A stretch of DNA of 64,000 nucleotides from JANQPA01 sp964548175 (GTDB lineage: Bacteria > Bacteroidota > Bacteroidia > Chitinophagales > Saprospiraceae). Positions 34,515 to 44,160 of the stretch are shown here, one piece after another. The notes under the pieces were generated by a model. That model saw only the letters and a program-made list of their open reading frames with translations. It did no database searches and had not been told where the DNA came from. The stretch's first letter is position 1; every line of letters starts with the position of its first letter. Both the position numbers and the translations under genes were made by a program. Location: the NCBI GenBank assembly GCA_964548175.1, contig CAZJQS010000025.1:5581-69580 (forward strand), read 5' to 3'.

Positions 34515-34638
34515 TCGTGTCGTTTTTAGTTAATGGTTGATGTTGTTTTAAATGTCGGATGCCACAATTCTGGTCAAACAGCAACTGACACCTACTCTCA
34601 TAAACGCTAGATGTAGGAAAGTTGTTTCATGTATTTTC

Positions 34639-34941
34639 TTACAACTGTTTACGCAAACTCTTTAGCTGGTGTTCCCGCTGAAGGGCCCGGATTTCTCTTC
34701 TTAGGGTTTTGATGCTATTGGGTTTTCCGGTGGTGATGAGCACATATAATGCTCCAAGGATACCCGTAGCCATCAGCAATATGCTCCTGATCAGGACGTA
34801 GGAGTTGGAAAAAAACTGAAAAACTGCCTCATTTTCGGGATTGCCGATCAGGCCGAGATAACCCCGGTGAATGAGGAAAGCCGATATGATCAGAACGTAT
34901 AAGCCTAAAATTATCTTAAGTACATTTTTGAGTACACGCAT
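34639..34941 (-). CDS. Small membrane protein of unknown function
   Basis: The protein has 100 residues with two probable membrane segments (VLKIILGLYVLIISAFLI; IRSILLMATGILGALYVLI) and a basic, helical C-terminus (LRREIRALQREHQLKSLRK). It starts two bases after the stop of the gene before it and is the last gene of a likely operon of membrane proteins running 38 to 34.6 kb. No family recognised. Confidence 0.75.
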   Translation of the reverse strand: MRVLKNVLKIILGLYVLIISAFLIHRGYLGLIGNPENEAVFQFFSNSYVLIRSILLMATGILGALYVLITTGKPNSIKTLRREIRALQREHQLKSLRKQL

Positions 34942-34943
34942 AA

Positions 34944-35321
34944 TTATTCTTCCTTTCTTTGGTCCATTTCTTTAATTTCTTCGAGCAACTGCTTTTTCTT
35001 GAGTTGTAGTTCAAGAGAAAGCTTTTCCTCTTTAAAACTCATCTTACTTCTTAGTCTTCGGGTGATGAAGAGGTATATTAAAAAAGGCAGGGTAAAGGCC
35101 ATAAAGACCAGCAGGGTCTCGTTGAAACTTTCTCGCAACACAAGGTCTAGATTTACAGGGCCTGGTTCTTCCACATGGTATTGGTAGTTTTTTTCATAAT
35201 TCTGATAAAAAATATCGCCTGAAGTGATCAGAACCAGCAATAAAAGGATCGTTCGAATGATCCCTACCGGAAAGATCACTTCCAAAAAACCGAAAGGGCC
35301 CCTGGTTTTATTTTTTGCCAT
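34944..35321 (-). CDS. Membrane protein of unknown function
   Basis: The protein has 125 residues with two membrane segments (VGIIRTILLLLVLITSG; LLVFMAFTLPFLIYLFI) and a charged coiled-coil C-terminus (LELQLKKKQLLEEIKEMDQ). It is in tight spacing with the small membrane protein after it and 17 bases after the GDYXXLXY gene. No family recognised. Confidence 0.75.
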   Translation of the reverse strand: MAKNKTRGPFGFLEVIFPVGIIRTILLLLVLITSGDIFYQNYEKNYQYHVEEPGPVNLDLVLRESFNETLLVFMAFTLPFLIYLFITRRLRSKMSFKEEKLSLELQLKKKQLLEEIKEMDQRKEE

Positions 35322-35338
35322 AATACGTTTTTTTCAAT

Positions 35339-35908
35339 TTATTCTTTTTTCGAAACCACCTCTTTGATGGATTGCTCTCCAATTCTGACGTCTTCCAGGA
35401 CGGTTTTGCCGTTTTTTACATACACCAGGGCATAGATGTTGTCTCTTTCTTCTCTTAGCGCCTTTCTGTATGCTTCTTCCGCGTCGGCCGCTTTCGTCTC
35501 TTTCATGTAAAAACGATCAAAAGGAAAGCTAAGGTCGATTTGAGCCATTTGGTCATAAATGCTGAAATGTTGAATTTTGGCTTCAAAGTAATCCCTTTCC
35601 TCGGAAGGCGGTTCACGGCGCACCTCCTCAACCCTGGCAAATCCGTCAATATCTTTGCTGAGATAAACATAGGCAATTTGCTGATTTTTCCATTCGGTGG
35701 TGTCCGAGGTGCGGTATTGTTCCGCCTCAAATCGAAGCGTAATGTATTTTCCCCGGAACGGATCGCTGGGATCGACCGGTGCAGTTTTGAATTTATATGG
35801 TTTTCCTTTTTCTAAGATACTTTCCTGCTCAATAACCATCTTTACGGGAACGAACAACTGAATAGCGGCGAGCAAAAGGAAAAGCGGAAGATAATATGAC
35901 TTTTTCAT
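35339..35908 (-). CDS. GDYXXLXY-domain protein
   Basis: The protein has 189 residues, an N-terminal membrane anchor or signal (SYYLPLFLLLAAIQLFV) and the family signature in the form DPFRGKYITLRFE (about residues 48-60). This family is almost always next to DUF2157 membrane proteins, as here: the DUF2157 gene stops two bases before its start. Molecular function is not known. The C-terminal domain includes ALVYVKNGKTVLEDVRIG. Confidence 0.88.
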   Translation of the reverse strand: MKKSYYLPLFLLLAAIQLFVPVKMVIEQESILEKGKPYKFKTAPVDPSDPFRGKYITLRFEAEQYRTSDTTEWKNQQIAYVYLSKDIDGFARVEEVRREPPSEERDYFEAKIQHFSIYDQMAQIDLSFPFDRFYMKETKAADAEEAYRKALREERDNIYALVYVKNGKTVLEDVRIGEQSIKEVVSKKE

Positions 35909-35910
35909 TT

Positions 35911-37203
35911 TCAGTCAGTAGTTTTTCTTTTCTGAAACATCCGGAAATTAGCAATAAAAAAACCGATGCCTACCATTATAAATAAGACACCCCGTAGGAT
36001 AAAGGGGATCTTGGTGTCAAAAAACCGACAAACGATGAGGGCCGTTATGATCAACAGGCCATAGTTAAGAATGCCAAGGTGGTCCATACGAATGCCGCGT
36101 CGAATATAAAAAATGCCCAGAAGAAACAATAAAATATTGACCATGGTCAAAGCCTGGAGAGGAGCATAAATGCCTATGATGAAAACCAACAGAAAAATGA
36201 GGAATAATACATCACTAAGGCCCAGGGCGTTGAAGTTTTTTCGCTTACCCACGTAGTACAGAAATATAACGGCGACGAGCGTCAGTAACTGGCTTACCCA
36301 AAATTCGGGTGTGCTGAGCCACTCGCCTATCTCCGATCTTTGCCGGTACAGTTCCTCCCAGGTAAAATCAAAGCTCAGCAATAACAACATACCGACCATG
36401 CCCAAAGAACCCAGGATGAGAAACCCATTATTTCTTAGATTTTGTTCCTCAAAATAGGTCAGCCGGCCTATCAGATACAGCCAGCCGAACAAGCTGAAAT
36501 AAGCCAGGAACATCAATAGCTCTTCCTGCTGACCAAAGGAGCCCAGCGTGATTATCAAAGAAAGCGGCAGCATCCAGTGATGGAAAATGGTGAAATTACT
36601 TTCCGGATGATGTTTATTTAGAAAGTAATAATGCGGAAGCACCAGCGCTAATAGCCCCCAGTAAGCGTAAGGTATCCGGGTGGGATATTCGGAATAGCCC
36701 ACCAACACTGCGTAATAGGTAATACCGGATAAAAAAATAAAGGAAGCTACCGAGGAGCGCAGGAGGTAAATCAAAGGAGCACCCAGAACCATCCAGATCA
36801 GCAGAAGTCCGCTGACCTCTCCAGGGATGTTGTAGATCTGGCTGATCATGGAAATGCAACCGCCTATTGCCAGAAAAAGAAAAGCGGCGCTGCTTTCCCG
36901 CCAGGCCTTGTCCTGATTTTTTTTCCAAACCACCAATCCGGCGGCCACCTGCCCGGCTACCAGTGGAAGAAAGGCAAAAAACAACTTAACAGGACGAGAG
37001 AGATGGTCCCAGTTGTGCGCGACGATCAGGATGAGCCCTAATCCTACCAGCACAGCCCCGAGTATTCCGAAAATGATCAATACCCTTTGCCCGGATTTGT
37101 CGGGCTGAACAGCATGATATTGTCTGATCTGATCAGCAGTTTCCTCGGATATGAGCCCGGCTTCTACCAGTTCCGGCAGATCGTGGAGTGTAGATTTTTT
37201 CAT
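35911..37203 (-). CDS. DUF2157 polytopic membrane protein
   Basis: The protein has 430 residues. A soluble N-terminal helix pair (LPELVEAGLISEETADQIRQ) is followed by about 11-12 membrane segments, starting with VLIIFGILGAVLVGLGLILI. This is the DUF2157 layout. The gene is tightly linked to the GDYXXLXY gene downstream; the pair probably works together in the envelope, but no function is established. Confidence 0.88.
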   Translation of the reverse strand: MKKSTLHDLPELVEAGLISEETADQIRQYHAVQPDKSGQRVLIIFGILGAVLVGLGLILIVAHNWDHLSRPVKLFFAFLPLVAGQVAAGLVVWKKNQDKAWRESSAAFLFLAIGGCISMISQIYNIPGEVSGLLLIWMVLGAPLIYLLRSSVASFIFLSGITYYAVLVGYSEYPTRIPYAYWGLLALVLPHYYFLNKHHPESNFTIFHHWMLPLSLIITLGSFGQQEELLMFLAYFSLFGWLYLIGRLTYFEEQNLRNNGFLILGSLGMVGMLLLLSFDFTWEELYRQRSEIGEWLSTPEFWVSQLLTLVAVIFLYYVGKRKNFNALGLSDVLFLIFLLVFIIGIYAPLQALTMVNILLFLLGIFYIRRGIRMDHLGILNYGLLIITALIVCRFFDTKIPFILRGVLFIMVGIGFFIANFRMFQKRKTTD

Positions 37204-37263
37204 CTGGTAATATATGGTGCTATTGACCTTGTGGATTAATCAGGGTTATGTAAAAATAAAAAA

Positions 37264-38283
37264 CTATTCCTTACCAGCCATATCTATTTCTTCGGGAGCT
37301 ATACGGCAAGGTATTTTTTCGACTTGCACACCAAGATGTATGATCCTGCTGCCTGATTGATTGATGGGATTAACGCTTTTCCCAATGATGATCCCGTCCT
37401 CTCGCGCCTCATACCTTTTTACGACCTTGCCGAAGATCGTCTGAACTTCCGCGATGACCTGTCCCTTGCTGACGAACTGACCTAATTTGGGAAGAACCCG
37501 AAGAATGCCTCCTTCATCGGTATAGGTCCAGTAAGAACTTCTGCAAAGATAAGTGTATTCCTCCGGATAGGTGATCTGGCCCCTTAGCATCTGCAGGTCA
37601 TATAAGACATTGCGGATGCCCGTCAGGCTTTCTTTGATGACATCGTATTGAAATATATGAGGGTCTTTGAGCTCCACGGTAATGGATTTAATGTCCCTGT
37701 CGTCGGCATTGCCGCGAAGAGTAGAGTCGCTCGGGGGATTGTGCAGGATGATGTCCGGGTTTTGTAACAACGCCATCCTTGCGGATACGGGGTCGTCCAT
37801 ATCTGCACGAATGTAGTAACTGTTAATACGGCCGAAACTGGCGGTATGCAGATCGATGAGGTAGTCAAAGTATTTTACGACGCGGTGGATTAAGCGGTAA
37901 ATGTAGAGCTGGCTCCGGTTGCCGTCGGGCCGTCCCGGAGCGATCCGGTTGAGGTCTACATCGTCTACGAATCGTCTTTGTTCCAGCAGAAGAGCCGGCA
38001 CATTGGCTACGAGTACGCCTACAACAGTTCCTTTAAGTTCGTTGACATTCAGTTCTTTGAACAAACGCTGAATGACCGGGATACCATTCAGTTCATTGCC
38101 ATGCAGGGCGGCGGTTAAACCTACGACCGGCCCGTCTTCCACTCCGCGGGCGATCATAATGGGAATGCGAACGGCTTCGCCTATGCCATTATTGATGATG
38201 TGAAACCAGGTCTCTGTAATCTGTCCTTTCGGGAAATCTTCCACCTTTAGCCGGCGGATGTGGTCCATACTGTATTCAAGCAT
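37264..38283 (-). CDS. Succinylglutamate desuccinylase / aspartoacylase-family zinc hydrolase
   Basis: The protein has 339 residues. Zinc ligands are His61 and Glu64 in AALHGNELNG and His146 in LIDLHTASFGR; the catalytic Glu is probably Glu204 in ITVELKDPH. VDLNRIAPGRPDG is the substrate-binding Arg segment. This is the M14-like AstE/ASPA group, which removes acyl groups from N-acyl amino acids or trims amide bonds. A C-terminal beta-barrel-like extension follows. The substrate is unknown, and the gene stands between membrane-protein genes. Confidence 0.88.
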   Translation of the reverse strand: MLEYSMDHIRRLKVEDFPKGQITETWFHIINNGIGEAVRIPIMIARGVEDGPVVGLTAALHGNELNGIPVIQRLFKELNVNELKGTVVGVLVANVPALLLEQRRFVDDVDLNRIAPGRPDGNRSQLYIYRLIHRVVKYFDYLIDLHTASFGRINSYYIRADMDDPVSARMALLQNPDIILHNPPSDSTLRGNADDRDIKSITVELKDPHIFQYDVIKESLTGIRNVLYDLQMLRGQITYPEEYTYLCRSSYWTYTDEGGILRVLPKLGQFVSKGQVIAEVQTIFGKVVKRYEAREDGIIIGKSVNPINQSGSRIIHLGVQVEKIPCRIAPEEIDMAGKE

Positions 38284-38365
38284 CTTATTTCAATTTTCAA
38301 ACAACAAATCAAATAAGATTCGAAAATACGGATAAGTCCTAAATTTTACGTGGATTTTTTGCCGG

Positions 38366-39178
38366 TCATCCTGTTCGTTGGGGTTCTTGCGGATCAGGCG
38401 CCCCGTAGTGATGATCCTTGAGCAGTTGAAAACGCAATCCGAGCTTGTCTTGAATGGCGAGCGGAAGCATGTCGAACATGACCGACTGTTCGGGCCTTTT
38501 TCTGGAATAAAGGAGGGGTTCGTGTTCGTTGTCGCCTAGTAAATGGGGGCTGAGTGTTTTAGTGACATTTCGGTAAGTTTCCCCCAAAACCGTATATTCT
38601 AATTCTACTTTGTATACGGGGCGGTTATTGATCCTGGTATTGGTCATTGTAGCACTTAACAGCTTCGCAGTAGTCACTCCGCTATTCTGAAGGATATGGA
38701 TTTGCCGGCTTGTACTGCGGATATCGGATGCCAAAAATGCAAGGCCTACAGCGGGAAAGATCCCAACAAAGAAGATAACCCAAAAGCTGAAAGGCCGTCT
38801 GAGCATTCCTTCAATTCTCGACCTTTTAGGAGCATAAGCTAAATATTCTACTTCAACCTCACCTTCCATAAATAATCTTTTGCGGCTGCTGTAAGACGTC
38901 CCGAAATACCGCTGTCCTTGCACAGTGTATTCATAGCCATATTTGATGACGTTGCGTTCGTTAACGTTGTAATTTGTCCTGGCTACTTCAATGATCCGTC
39001 CGTTTGCCTGGCCTTTCGGGGACAGCCAGAATGATACCTGCGAAATATCCGATGCACTTCCGAAGACCAAAAGGAAGATCATCCCGAAAAAGAAAAAAAT
39101 CAGCCCCAACAAAGCTGTCTTGCCATGAAAAAAAAGAGAAAACTTTTCTCCTGGGCTCAGGGTTTGAATGACGCTCAT
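38366..39178 (-). CDS. DUF3592-like membrane protein
   Basis: The protein has 270 residues. One membrane segment near residues 22-42 and another near 132-150 bracket a beta-domain (GRIIEVARTNYNVNERNVIK, EYTVQGQRYFGTSYSSR), and a second similar domain follows (VYKVELEYTVLGETYRNVTK). This duplicated arrangement fits DUF3592. No function is known. Confidence 0.75.
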   Translation of the reverse strand: MSVIQTLSPGEKFSLFFHGKTALLGLIFFFFGMIFLLVFGSASDISQVSFWLSPKGQANGRIIEVARTNYNVNERNVIKYGYEYTVQGQRYFGTSYSSRKRLFMEGEVEVEYLAYAPKRSRIEGMLRRPFSFWVIFFVGIFPAVGLAFLASDIRSTSRQIHILQNSGVTTAKLLSATMTNTRINNRPVYKVELEYTVLGETYRNVTKTLSPHLLGDNEHEPLLYSRKRPEQSVMFDMLPLAIQDKLGLRFQLLKDHHYGAPDPQEPQRTG

Positions 39179-39196
39179 ATTATTGAAATTAAAGGT

Positions 39197-39258
39197 AAGG
39201 CTGCAGCCAAAAATTAGCCTTCAAAATTCAGGGATGCCTCCTGTTTGGCTACAGCCTT
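39197..39258. terminator. Stem-loop after the T9SS cargo gene
   Basis: AAGGCTGCAGCCAAA (39197-39211) pairs with TTTGGCTACAGCCTT (39244-39258) at 14 of 15 positions around a 32-base loop. It lies 20 bases after the stop of the minus-strand gene at 39279. It has no strong T-run, so termination is only possible. Confidence 0.5.
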
Positions 39259-39278
39259 AAATTTAATTCATTTTTACC

Positions 39279-40886
39279 TTACTTTTGAATGATCAACTTT
39301 TTCATTACCCGTGTTCTGGTGGTGCTAAGCATGAAAAAATAAACCCCGTTACCCAGTTCGTTCAAATCCAGCTGTTCCCGATGAGTGCCCGTAGCCCTGC
39401 TGCCCAGATATTCCTGCCGGATCAGTTGGCCGTTGGCATGGTGAATGCTGATCCTTATGTCTTCCTGCTGTTCAAGCTCGTAATCCAGTGTGATCTGATC
39501 GCTTGCCGGATTAGGATATGCGGCTGTCAGATGAAGGCCGGCTTCTTTAGGTGAAAGATCGTCAACATCAGTAGACATTTGTTCCAGTATGGCGAAAATC
39601 AACAGATCGACATCGATTTGCCAGGAGTTTTCACTGGAATAGGGAACCCAGCTCGTTCCGTCGCTGAATAACTCGTAGGTGGAATTCCCGCTGCCACAAC
39701 CCGGGCGGGTGTTAAAGATACCCACCGTATCCTGGGTATTGTATAATCCGGACAGGTCTACACTGGCGAAAAAGCGACTGCTGGTCAGATCAGTTGCTTC
39801 AGAAAAAGTAAAAAAAGTGGGAATGATCTGCTGAGGATCAACAACCAGCTCAGAGACGTTTAACGGATCACTGGTCCCTAAAAGCGCACCTGGACTGCCG
39901 TCAGGCGCAGCTGCGTAAATTTTTACCGTTACCTCTCCATCGCCGACTGCTGATGCCTGATTGAAGAATACCCCTACCTGTGTGACTTCATAGTTTTCAC
40001 CTCCGGCAAAATCAAAACGCTGGGCTTTTTCCAGATCCTGGAAACTATTCGTCCCGGATACCCATCCCCAGCCGTCAGTGACGCCAAAAGCAGTGACCGT
40101 CTGGCTGCAGGTATCCAGAAAGCTCGGTGTAAAAGCAGTGTCCACCGGCTGCAGGACGATGTCTTCTTGTTTTTCAACGATAGCAGAGACCAGTAATTCT
40201 ACATTAGTGTCCCAGCTGGAAATATAATCCGACCAGGTAGCGCCATCTTCAAACAACTCCCAGACCGAGCCGCCATCGCCACACTCGTCGACACTGTTAA
40301 AAATGCCTACCGTATCCTGCGTGGTGTACAGCTCTGAAAAGTAAACGCTAACAAAGAACTGACTGCCGGATACCAGCGGTGGGGCGGAAAAAGTGAAGGG
40401 CGTAGGAATTAAGGGGTCATTTTCTCCAGGAACAACGATATCGCTGACATTGATCGGGTCACTGGAACCCAGTAGCATGCCCGGACCTCCGCCGGTCCCT
40501 ACTTCATAGATGTTGATCTTTAGTTCCCCGTCGTTGATCACATCTGCACGGTGGAAAAAAACAAGAACCTCGTTAACGGTATAACTGGCTGCCTCCTCGT
40601 AGGTAAAACGCTGCGCTTTTTGCAGATCTGTGTACCCGTTCATGCCTGAGACGAACCCCCAGTTGTCGGTAATGCCGAAAAAAGCTACCTCATCCCCACA
40701 CTCCTCGCTGAAAGCAGGTGGTAAAAGAGTGTCTAATTCCATACGGAACTGTAAACCGGTGTTGGACGGAAGGGTAAAAGCTCTTTTCGCTATACTAGAG
40801 CGATCGACTTTTCGGATAGACTGGGCAAAAGCGGTGGAAAAAGAAAAAATTGAACAGATCAATAAGAGTGTACTGATTTTTTTCAT
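39279..40886 (-). CDS. Secreted protein with internal duplication and T9SS sorting domain
   Basis: The protein has 535 residues with a signal peptide (ISTLLLICSIFSFSTAFAQ). Two copies of a domain of about 180 residues follow: compare GITDNWGFVSGMNGYTDLQK with GVTDGWGWVSGTNSFQDLEK and YTTQDTVGIFNS with YNTQDTVGIFNT. The C-terminal 80 residues are a type IX sorting domain (AAYPNPASDQITLDYE, IHHANGQLIRQ, LGNGVYFFML, KLIIQK). The duplicated domain is beta-rich, acidic and Cys-poor; I do not recognise it. It should be exported to the cell surface or released. Confidence 0.88.
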   Translation of the reverse strand: MKKISTLLLICSIFSFSTAFAQSIRKVDRSSIAKRAFTLPSNTGLQFRMELDTLLPPAFSEECGDEVAFFGITDNWGFVSGMNGYTDLQKAQRFTYEEAASYTVNEVLVFFHRADVINDGELKINIYEVGTGGGPGMLLGSSDPINVSDIVVPGENDPLIPTPFTFSAPPLVSGSQFFVSVYFSELYTTQDTVGIFNSVDECGDGGSVWELFEDGATWSDYISSWDTNVELLVSAIVEKQEDIVLQPVDTAFTPSFLDTCSQTVTAFGVTDGWGWVSGTNSFQDLEKAQRFDFAGGENYEVTQVGVFFNQASAVGDGEVTVKIYAAAPDGSPGALLGTSDPLNVSELVVDPQQIIPTFFTFSEATDLTSSRFFASVDLSGLYNTQDTVGIFNTRPGCGSGNSTYELFSDGTSWVPYSSENSWQIDVDLLIFAILEQMSTDVDDLSPKEAGLHLTAAYPNPASDQITLDYELEQQEDIRISIHHANGQLIRQEYLGSRATGTHREQLDLNELGNGVYFFMLSTTRTRVMKKLIIQK

Positions 40887-41172
40887 GCGTAGATCGTTTT
40901 TTGGTGAATGATAAGATCCTTCAGAGGATAATATATTCTTTTGCCAGATGAATGGGGCAAAAAATGTCGAATTTTTGTCGGTTACATTGCTAATCTCTGT
41001 AAAGAGGCAGATTTACGCACTTGTAAAATGTTTTTTGTTCCACTACGCTTATTGAAGTTGTTTAAAGTTATTCTTCAGGGCAAAAAATCTCTATTTTTCG
41101 CCTCTAAACAATAACTTTAAAGAACTTCATTCTCTATATTTCCATCTTTGAAAAACAAAATATTTACCTTTT

Positions 41173-43353
41173 ATGAGATCATACGCTACCTTGTTGATTT
41201 TAATTGGGGCCATTCCTTTATTTGGCCAGTCCTTTACTGCACAAGAGATCGCCCGTTGGAAGGACCAAGCCCAGCGGATCACTATTCACCGCGACAATTG
41301 GGGCATTCCTCACATCTATGGAAAAACGGATGCAGATGCTGTTTTTGGCATGTTGTATGCTCAGTGTGAGGATGATTTTTCCCGAATCGAAAGAAATTAC
41401 CTCTTTTCCACCGGCCAAATGGCCAAAGCTTATGGAGAAGATTACATATATCAGGACCTTAGGGCGCATATGTACTTGGATAGCCTACAGGCAAAAGCTC
41501 TTTATGAAAAAAGTCCGAAATGGATGAAAAGGCTGTGTGAGGCTTTTGCCGACGGCATCAATTATTTTCTCTACACTCATCCGCAAGTGAAACCTGATCT
41601 GATTACCCGCTTTCAGCCCTGGATGCCTTTTACTTTTAGCGAAGGGAGCATTGGAGGAGATATTGAAAGGGTGTCTCTTCGGGGATTGGAAGCTTTTTAT
41701 GGCGACGGCAAACAGTCTTATGTCCCCTTGGTGAACCGTTTTGAGGATGAAGAACCACGCGGTTCTAATGGTTTTTCCATTGGGCCTTCCAGGAGCGCCA
41801 CCGGCAACGCCTTGTTCCTGATCAATCCGCATACTTCTTTTTACTTTCGTTCTGAAACCCACATGGTTAGTGAAGAAGGACTGAATGCATACGGTGCTGT
41901 GACCTGGGGGCAATTTTTTATTTACCAGGGCTTTAATGAAAATTGCGGCTGGATGCACACTTCTACTCGCGCCGATGTGATGGATGAGTATCTGGAGACC
42001 ATCATAGAACAGAACGATAAGAAATACTACCAGTACGGTGATGAATTGCGTCCGGTAGGAGAAAAAGAGATTACCGTTTCTTACAAAGATGGGGCACAGG
42101 TAAAGGAGAAAACGTTCACCACTTATTTTACTCATCACGGGCCTGTTGTCAGAAAAGAAGGCGATCAATGGGTGAGCTTTCGCATTATGGTTCGCCCGCT
42201 TGATGCTTTGAAACAATCCTATTTGCGTACAAAGGCTAAAGGATTCAACAGCTTTAATAAGACCATGAAGATCCGCACCAATTCCTCGAACAATACCGTG
42301 TACGCGGATAAACAAGGCAACATTGCATACTGGCACGGCAATTTTATGCCAAAAAGAAACCCTGCCTATGATTACAGCGGTTTGATCGACGGCAGTACTC
42401 CTGAAACAGACTGGGACGGTCTGCATAAACTCAAGGAGATGATCATTGTGCGCAACCCGGCTTCCGGTTGGATCCAGAATTGTAATGCAACGCCTTTTAC
42501 AGTATCCGGCCCCAGTAGTCCCAATCAGGAAGATTATCCTGTTTATATGGCTCCGGATCGGGAAAACTTCCGCGGTATTAATGCCGTAAGGGTACTTAGC
42601 CGCCGAAATGCTTTCACGCTTGACGACCTTATCGACGCTGCTTATGATCCCTATCTGGCTGCTTTTGAAAAACTGATGCCTTCCCTGGCGCAGGCGTACG
42701 ACCGGGTAGGCGACAAAAATGACCAGGATCTGGCGCAGGCCGTTACCTTGTTACGGAATTGGAACAGGGAATACGGAGAAGGATCTGTGCCTACTACTTT
42801 GGCTGTTTACTGGGGCGAAAAGGTAATGCGCAAAGCTCGTCCTCGACTTACCCCGGCTGATGATAACCTGATGATGGACGGTTATATGATCAAACACACC
42901 ACTGATGAAGAAAAAGTAGCTTTGCTGAAAGAAGCTATGGATCAGCTAAAGGAAGAATTCGGCAGCTGGAAAACACCCTGGGGAGAAGTTAATCGTTTTC
43001 AACGCCTCACAGGCAAGATCAGCGAATCCTATGACGATGAGCAGCCTAGCATTCCGGTAGGTTTTACTTCTTCCCTTTGGGGGTCCTTAGCTTCTTATGG
43101 CGCAAGGGCTTATGCCAACACCAAGCGCAGGTACGGCACGAGCGGCAATAGTTTTGTGGCTGTGGTGGAGTTCGGTCCGCGTCTCATCGCTCGATCCATC
43201 GTCAGCGGCGGTCAAAGCAGTGACCCGGATTCTCCTCACTTTACTGACCAGGCGGAAATGTTTTGCAAAGGGCAGTTTAAAGACGTGCTGTACTATCAGG
43301 AAGATGTACAAAAGCATACGAAAGAAAAGTACCATCCGGGGAAAAGGAAATAG
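41173..43353 (+). CDS. Penicillin acylase family protein (Ntn-hydrolase), secreted
   Basis: The 726-residue protein has a signal peptide (YATLLILIGAIPLFGQ). It is the precursor type that self-cleaves to alpha and beta chains: the beta-chain nucleophile is Ser198 in EEPRGSNGFSIG, and a downstream Asn of the oxyanion/catalytic set lies in RTNSSNNTVYADKQGNIAY. LINPHTSFYF and FIYQGFNENCGWMHT are typical substrate-pocket regions. Family members hydrolyse amide bonds, including penicillins and acyl-homoserine lactones, so quorum quenching or cell-wall-related amide hydrolysis are both possible. It is monocistronic. Bases 40887-41172 upstream show no gene and presumably hold its promoter. Confidence 0.9.
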   Translation: MRSYATLLILIGAIPLFGQSFTAQEIARWKDQAQRITIHRDNWGIPHIYGKTDADAVFGMLYAQCEDDFSRIERNYLFSTGQMAKAYGEDYIYQDLRAHMYLDSLQAKALYEKSPKWMKRLCEAFADGINYFLYTHPQVKPDLITRFQPWMPFTFSEGSIGGDIERVSLRGLEAFYGDGKQSYVPLVNRFEDEEPRGSNGFSIGPSRSATGNALFLINPHTSFYFRSETHMVSEEGLNAYGAVTWGQFFIYQGFNENCGWMHTSTRADVMDEYLETIIEQNDKKYYQYGDELRPVGEKEITVSYKDGAQVKEKTFTTYFTHHGPVVRKEGDQWVSFRIMVRPLDALKQSYLRTKAKGFNSFNKTMKIRTNSSNNTVYADKQGNIAYWHGNFMPKRNPAYDYSGLIDGSTPETDWDGLHKLKEMIIVRNPASGWIQNCNATPFTVSGPSSPNQEDYPVYMAPDRENFRGINAVRVLSRRNAFTLDDLIDAAYDPYLAAFEKLMPSLAQAYDRVGDKNDQDLAQAVTLLRNWNREYGEGSVPTTLAVYWGEKVMRKARPRLTPADDNLMMDGYMIKHTTDEEKVALLKEAMDQLKEEFGSWKTPWGEVNRFQRLTGKISESYDDEQPSIPVGFTSSLWGSLASYGARAYANTKRRYGTSGNSFVAVVEFGPRLIARSIVSGGQSSDPDSPHFTDQAEMFCKGQFKDVLYYQEDVQKHTKEKYHPGKRK

Positions 43354-43404
43354 CTTTTAAGGCTGCTGAAAAAGACTATTCGCGGATTTGCCGGTTTATA
43401 GATA

Positions 43405-43438
43405 TCCCGCAGGTTTGCCGACCGGTAAACCTGCGGGA
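43405..43438. terminator. Palindrome between convergent genes
   Basis: TCCCGCAGGTTTGCC pairs with GGTAAACCTGCGGGA (14 of 15) around a short centre. It lies between the penicillin acylase stop and the stop of the minus-strand gene at 43445, where a bidirectional terminator would be expected, though there is no T-run. Confidence 0.6.
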
Positions 43439-43444
43439 GGATTA

Positions 43445-43912
43445 TCAATTCTGGCTCCAGCCTGCTACTCCATTAGGGGGGTACTTGAATTCCCGTCCGT
43501 TAGGATAGATGCCCAGGCAAATGAGCTGGCCCCGTTCAAAGGATTTGCCGATTTCCCCGGGTTTAGCCCGCTCGCCCTGGTCCAGCAGATCAGCGATCAG
43601 GTACACGCCGCGAACGACCCTACCGTTGTACAGTAATGAAGCCTGCTTGCCTCCGATAGACATATCTATAGCAAAATACAGTTGATAGCCCGGCTTCCCA
43701 AATCTGGGAAAGCTGACGTGAGCGGCGAACTGGCTTAGATTGATAAACGCTAGCGGGCGAAAAGGAGCGCCGCCTTCAGGACCCGGGTCAGCTTGTGGAA
43801 CCCTTACCTGCACCTGGCCCCCATCTATCTCCAGCGTTAAGGTTGAAGAGTCCTGGGCTGCCATGAGTTGGACCATTATCGATAGTAACAGTAATAGATA
43901 ACATTTTTTCAT
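43445..43912 (-). CDS. Secreted protein of unknown function
   Basis: The protein has 155 residues from the ATG at 43912, chosen because a signal peptide begins there (KKCYLLLLLSIMVQLMAAQ); an upstream ATG at 43945 is also open. The mature part contains LTLEIDGGQVQVRVPQ, YQLYFAIDMSIGGKQASLLY and VVRGVYLIADLLDQGE. No family recognised and no sorting domain seen. Confidence 0.75.
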   Translation of the reverse strand: MKKCYLLLLLSIMVQLMAAQDSSTLTLEIDGGQVQVRVPQADPGPEGGAPFRPLAFINLSQFAAHVSFPRFGKPGYQLYFAIDMSIGGKQASLLYNGRVVRGVYLIADLLDQGERAKPGEIGKSFERGQLICLGIYPNGREFKYPPNGVAGWSQN

Positions 43913-44160
43913 CTGCAGAGTATTTGTCTGAAAAATGGACCGCAAGCAACTGGTTTGACGATATTATTAGTTTTTGTCACATTTATTTTTCCAAAGATAA
44001 GAGATAGTTACGATATAAACCTAAGACAAATGTCATCCATTCTGGTTGATTATCCAAAGAATAGGGCTGTTTGTCCTTTATTTTGTTTGAAATGGGGCCA
44101 TTTTTGTGACTAATGTTATCTTAATGCTGTTTTTGGTTCACTTTAAAAATTAAAAAAAAT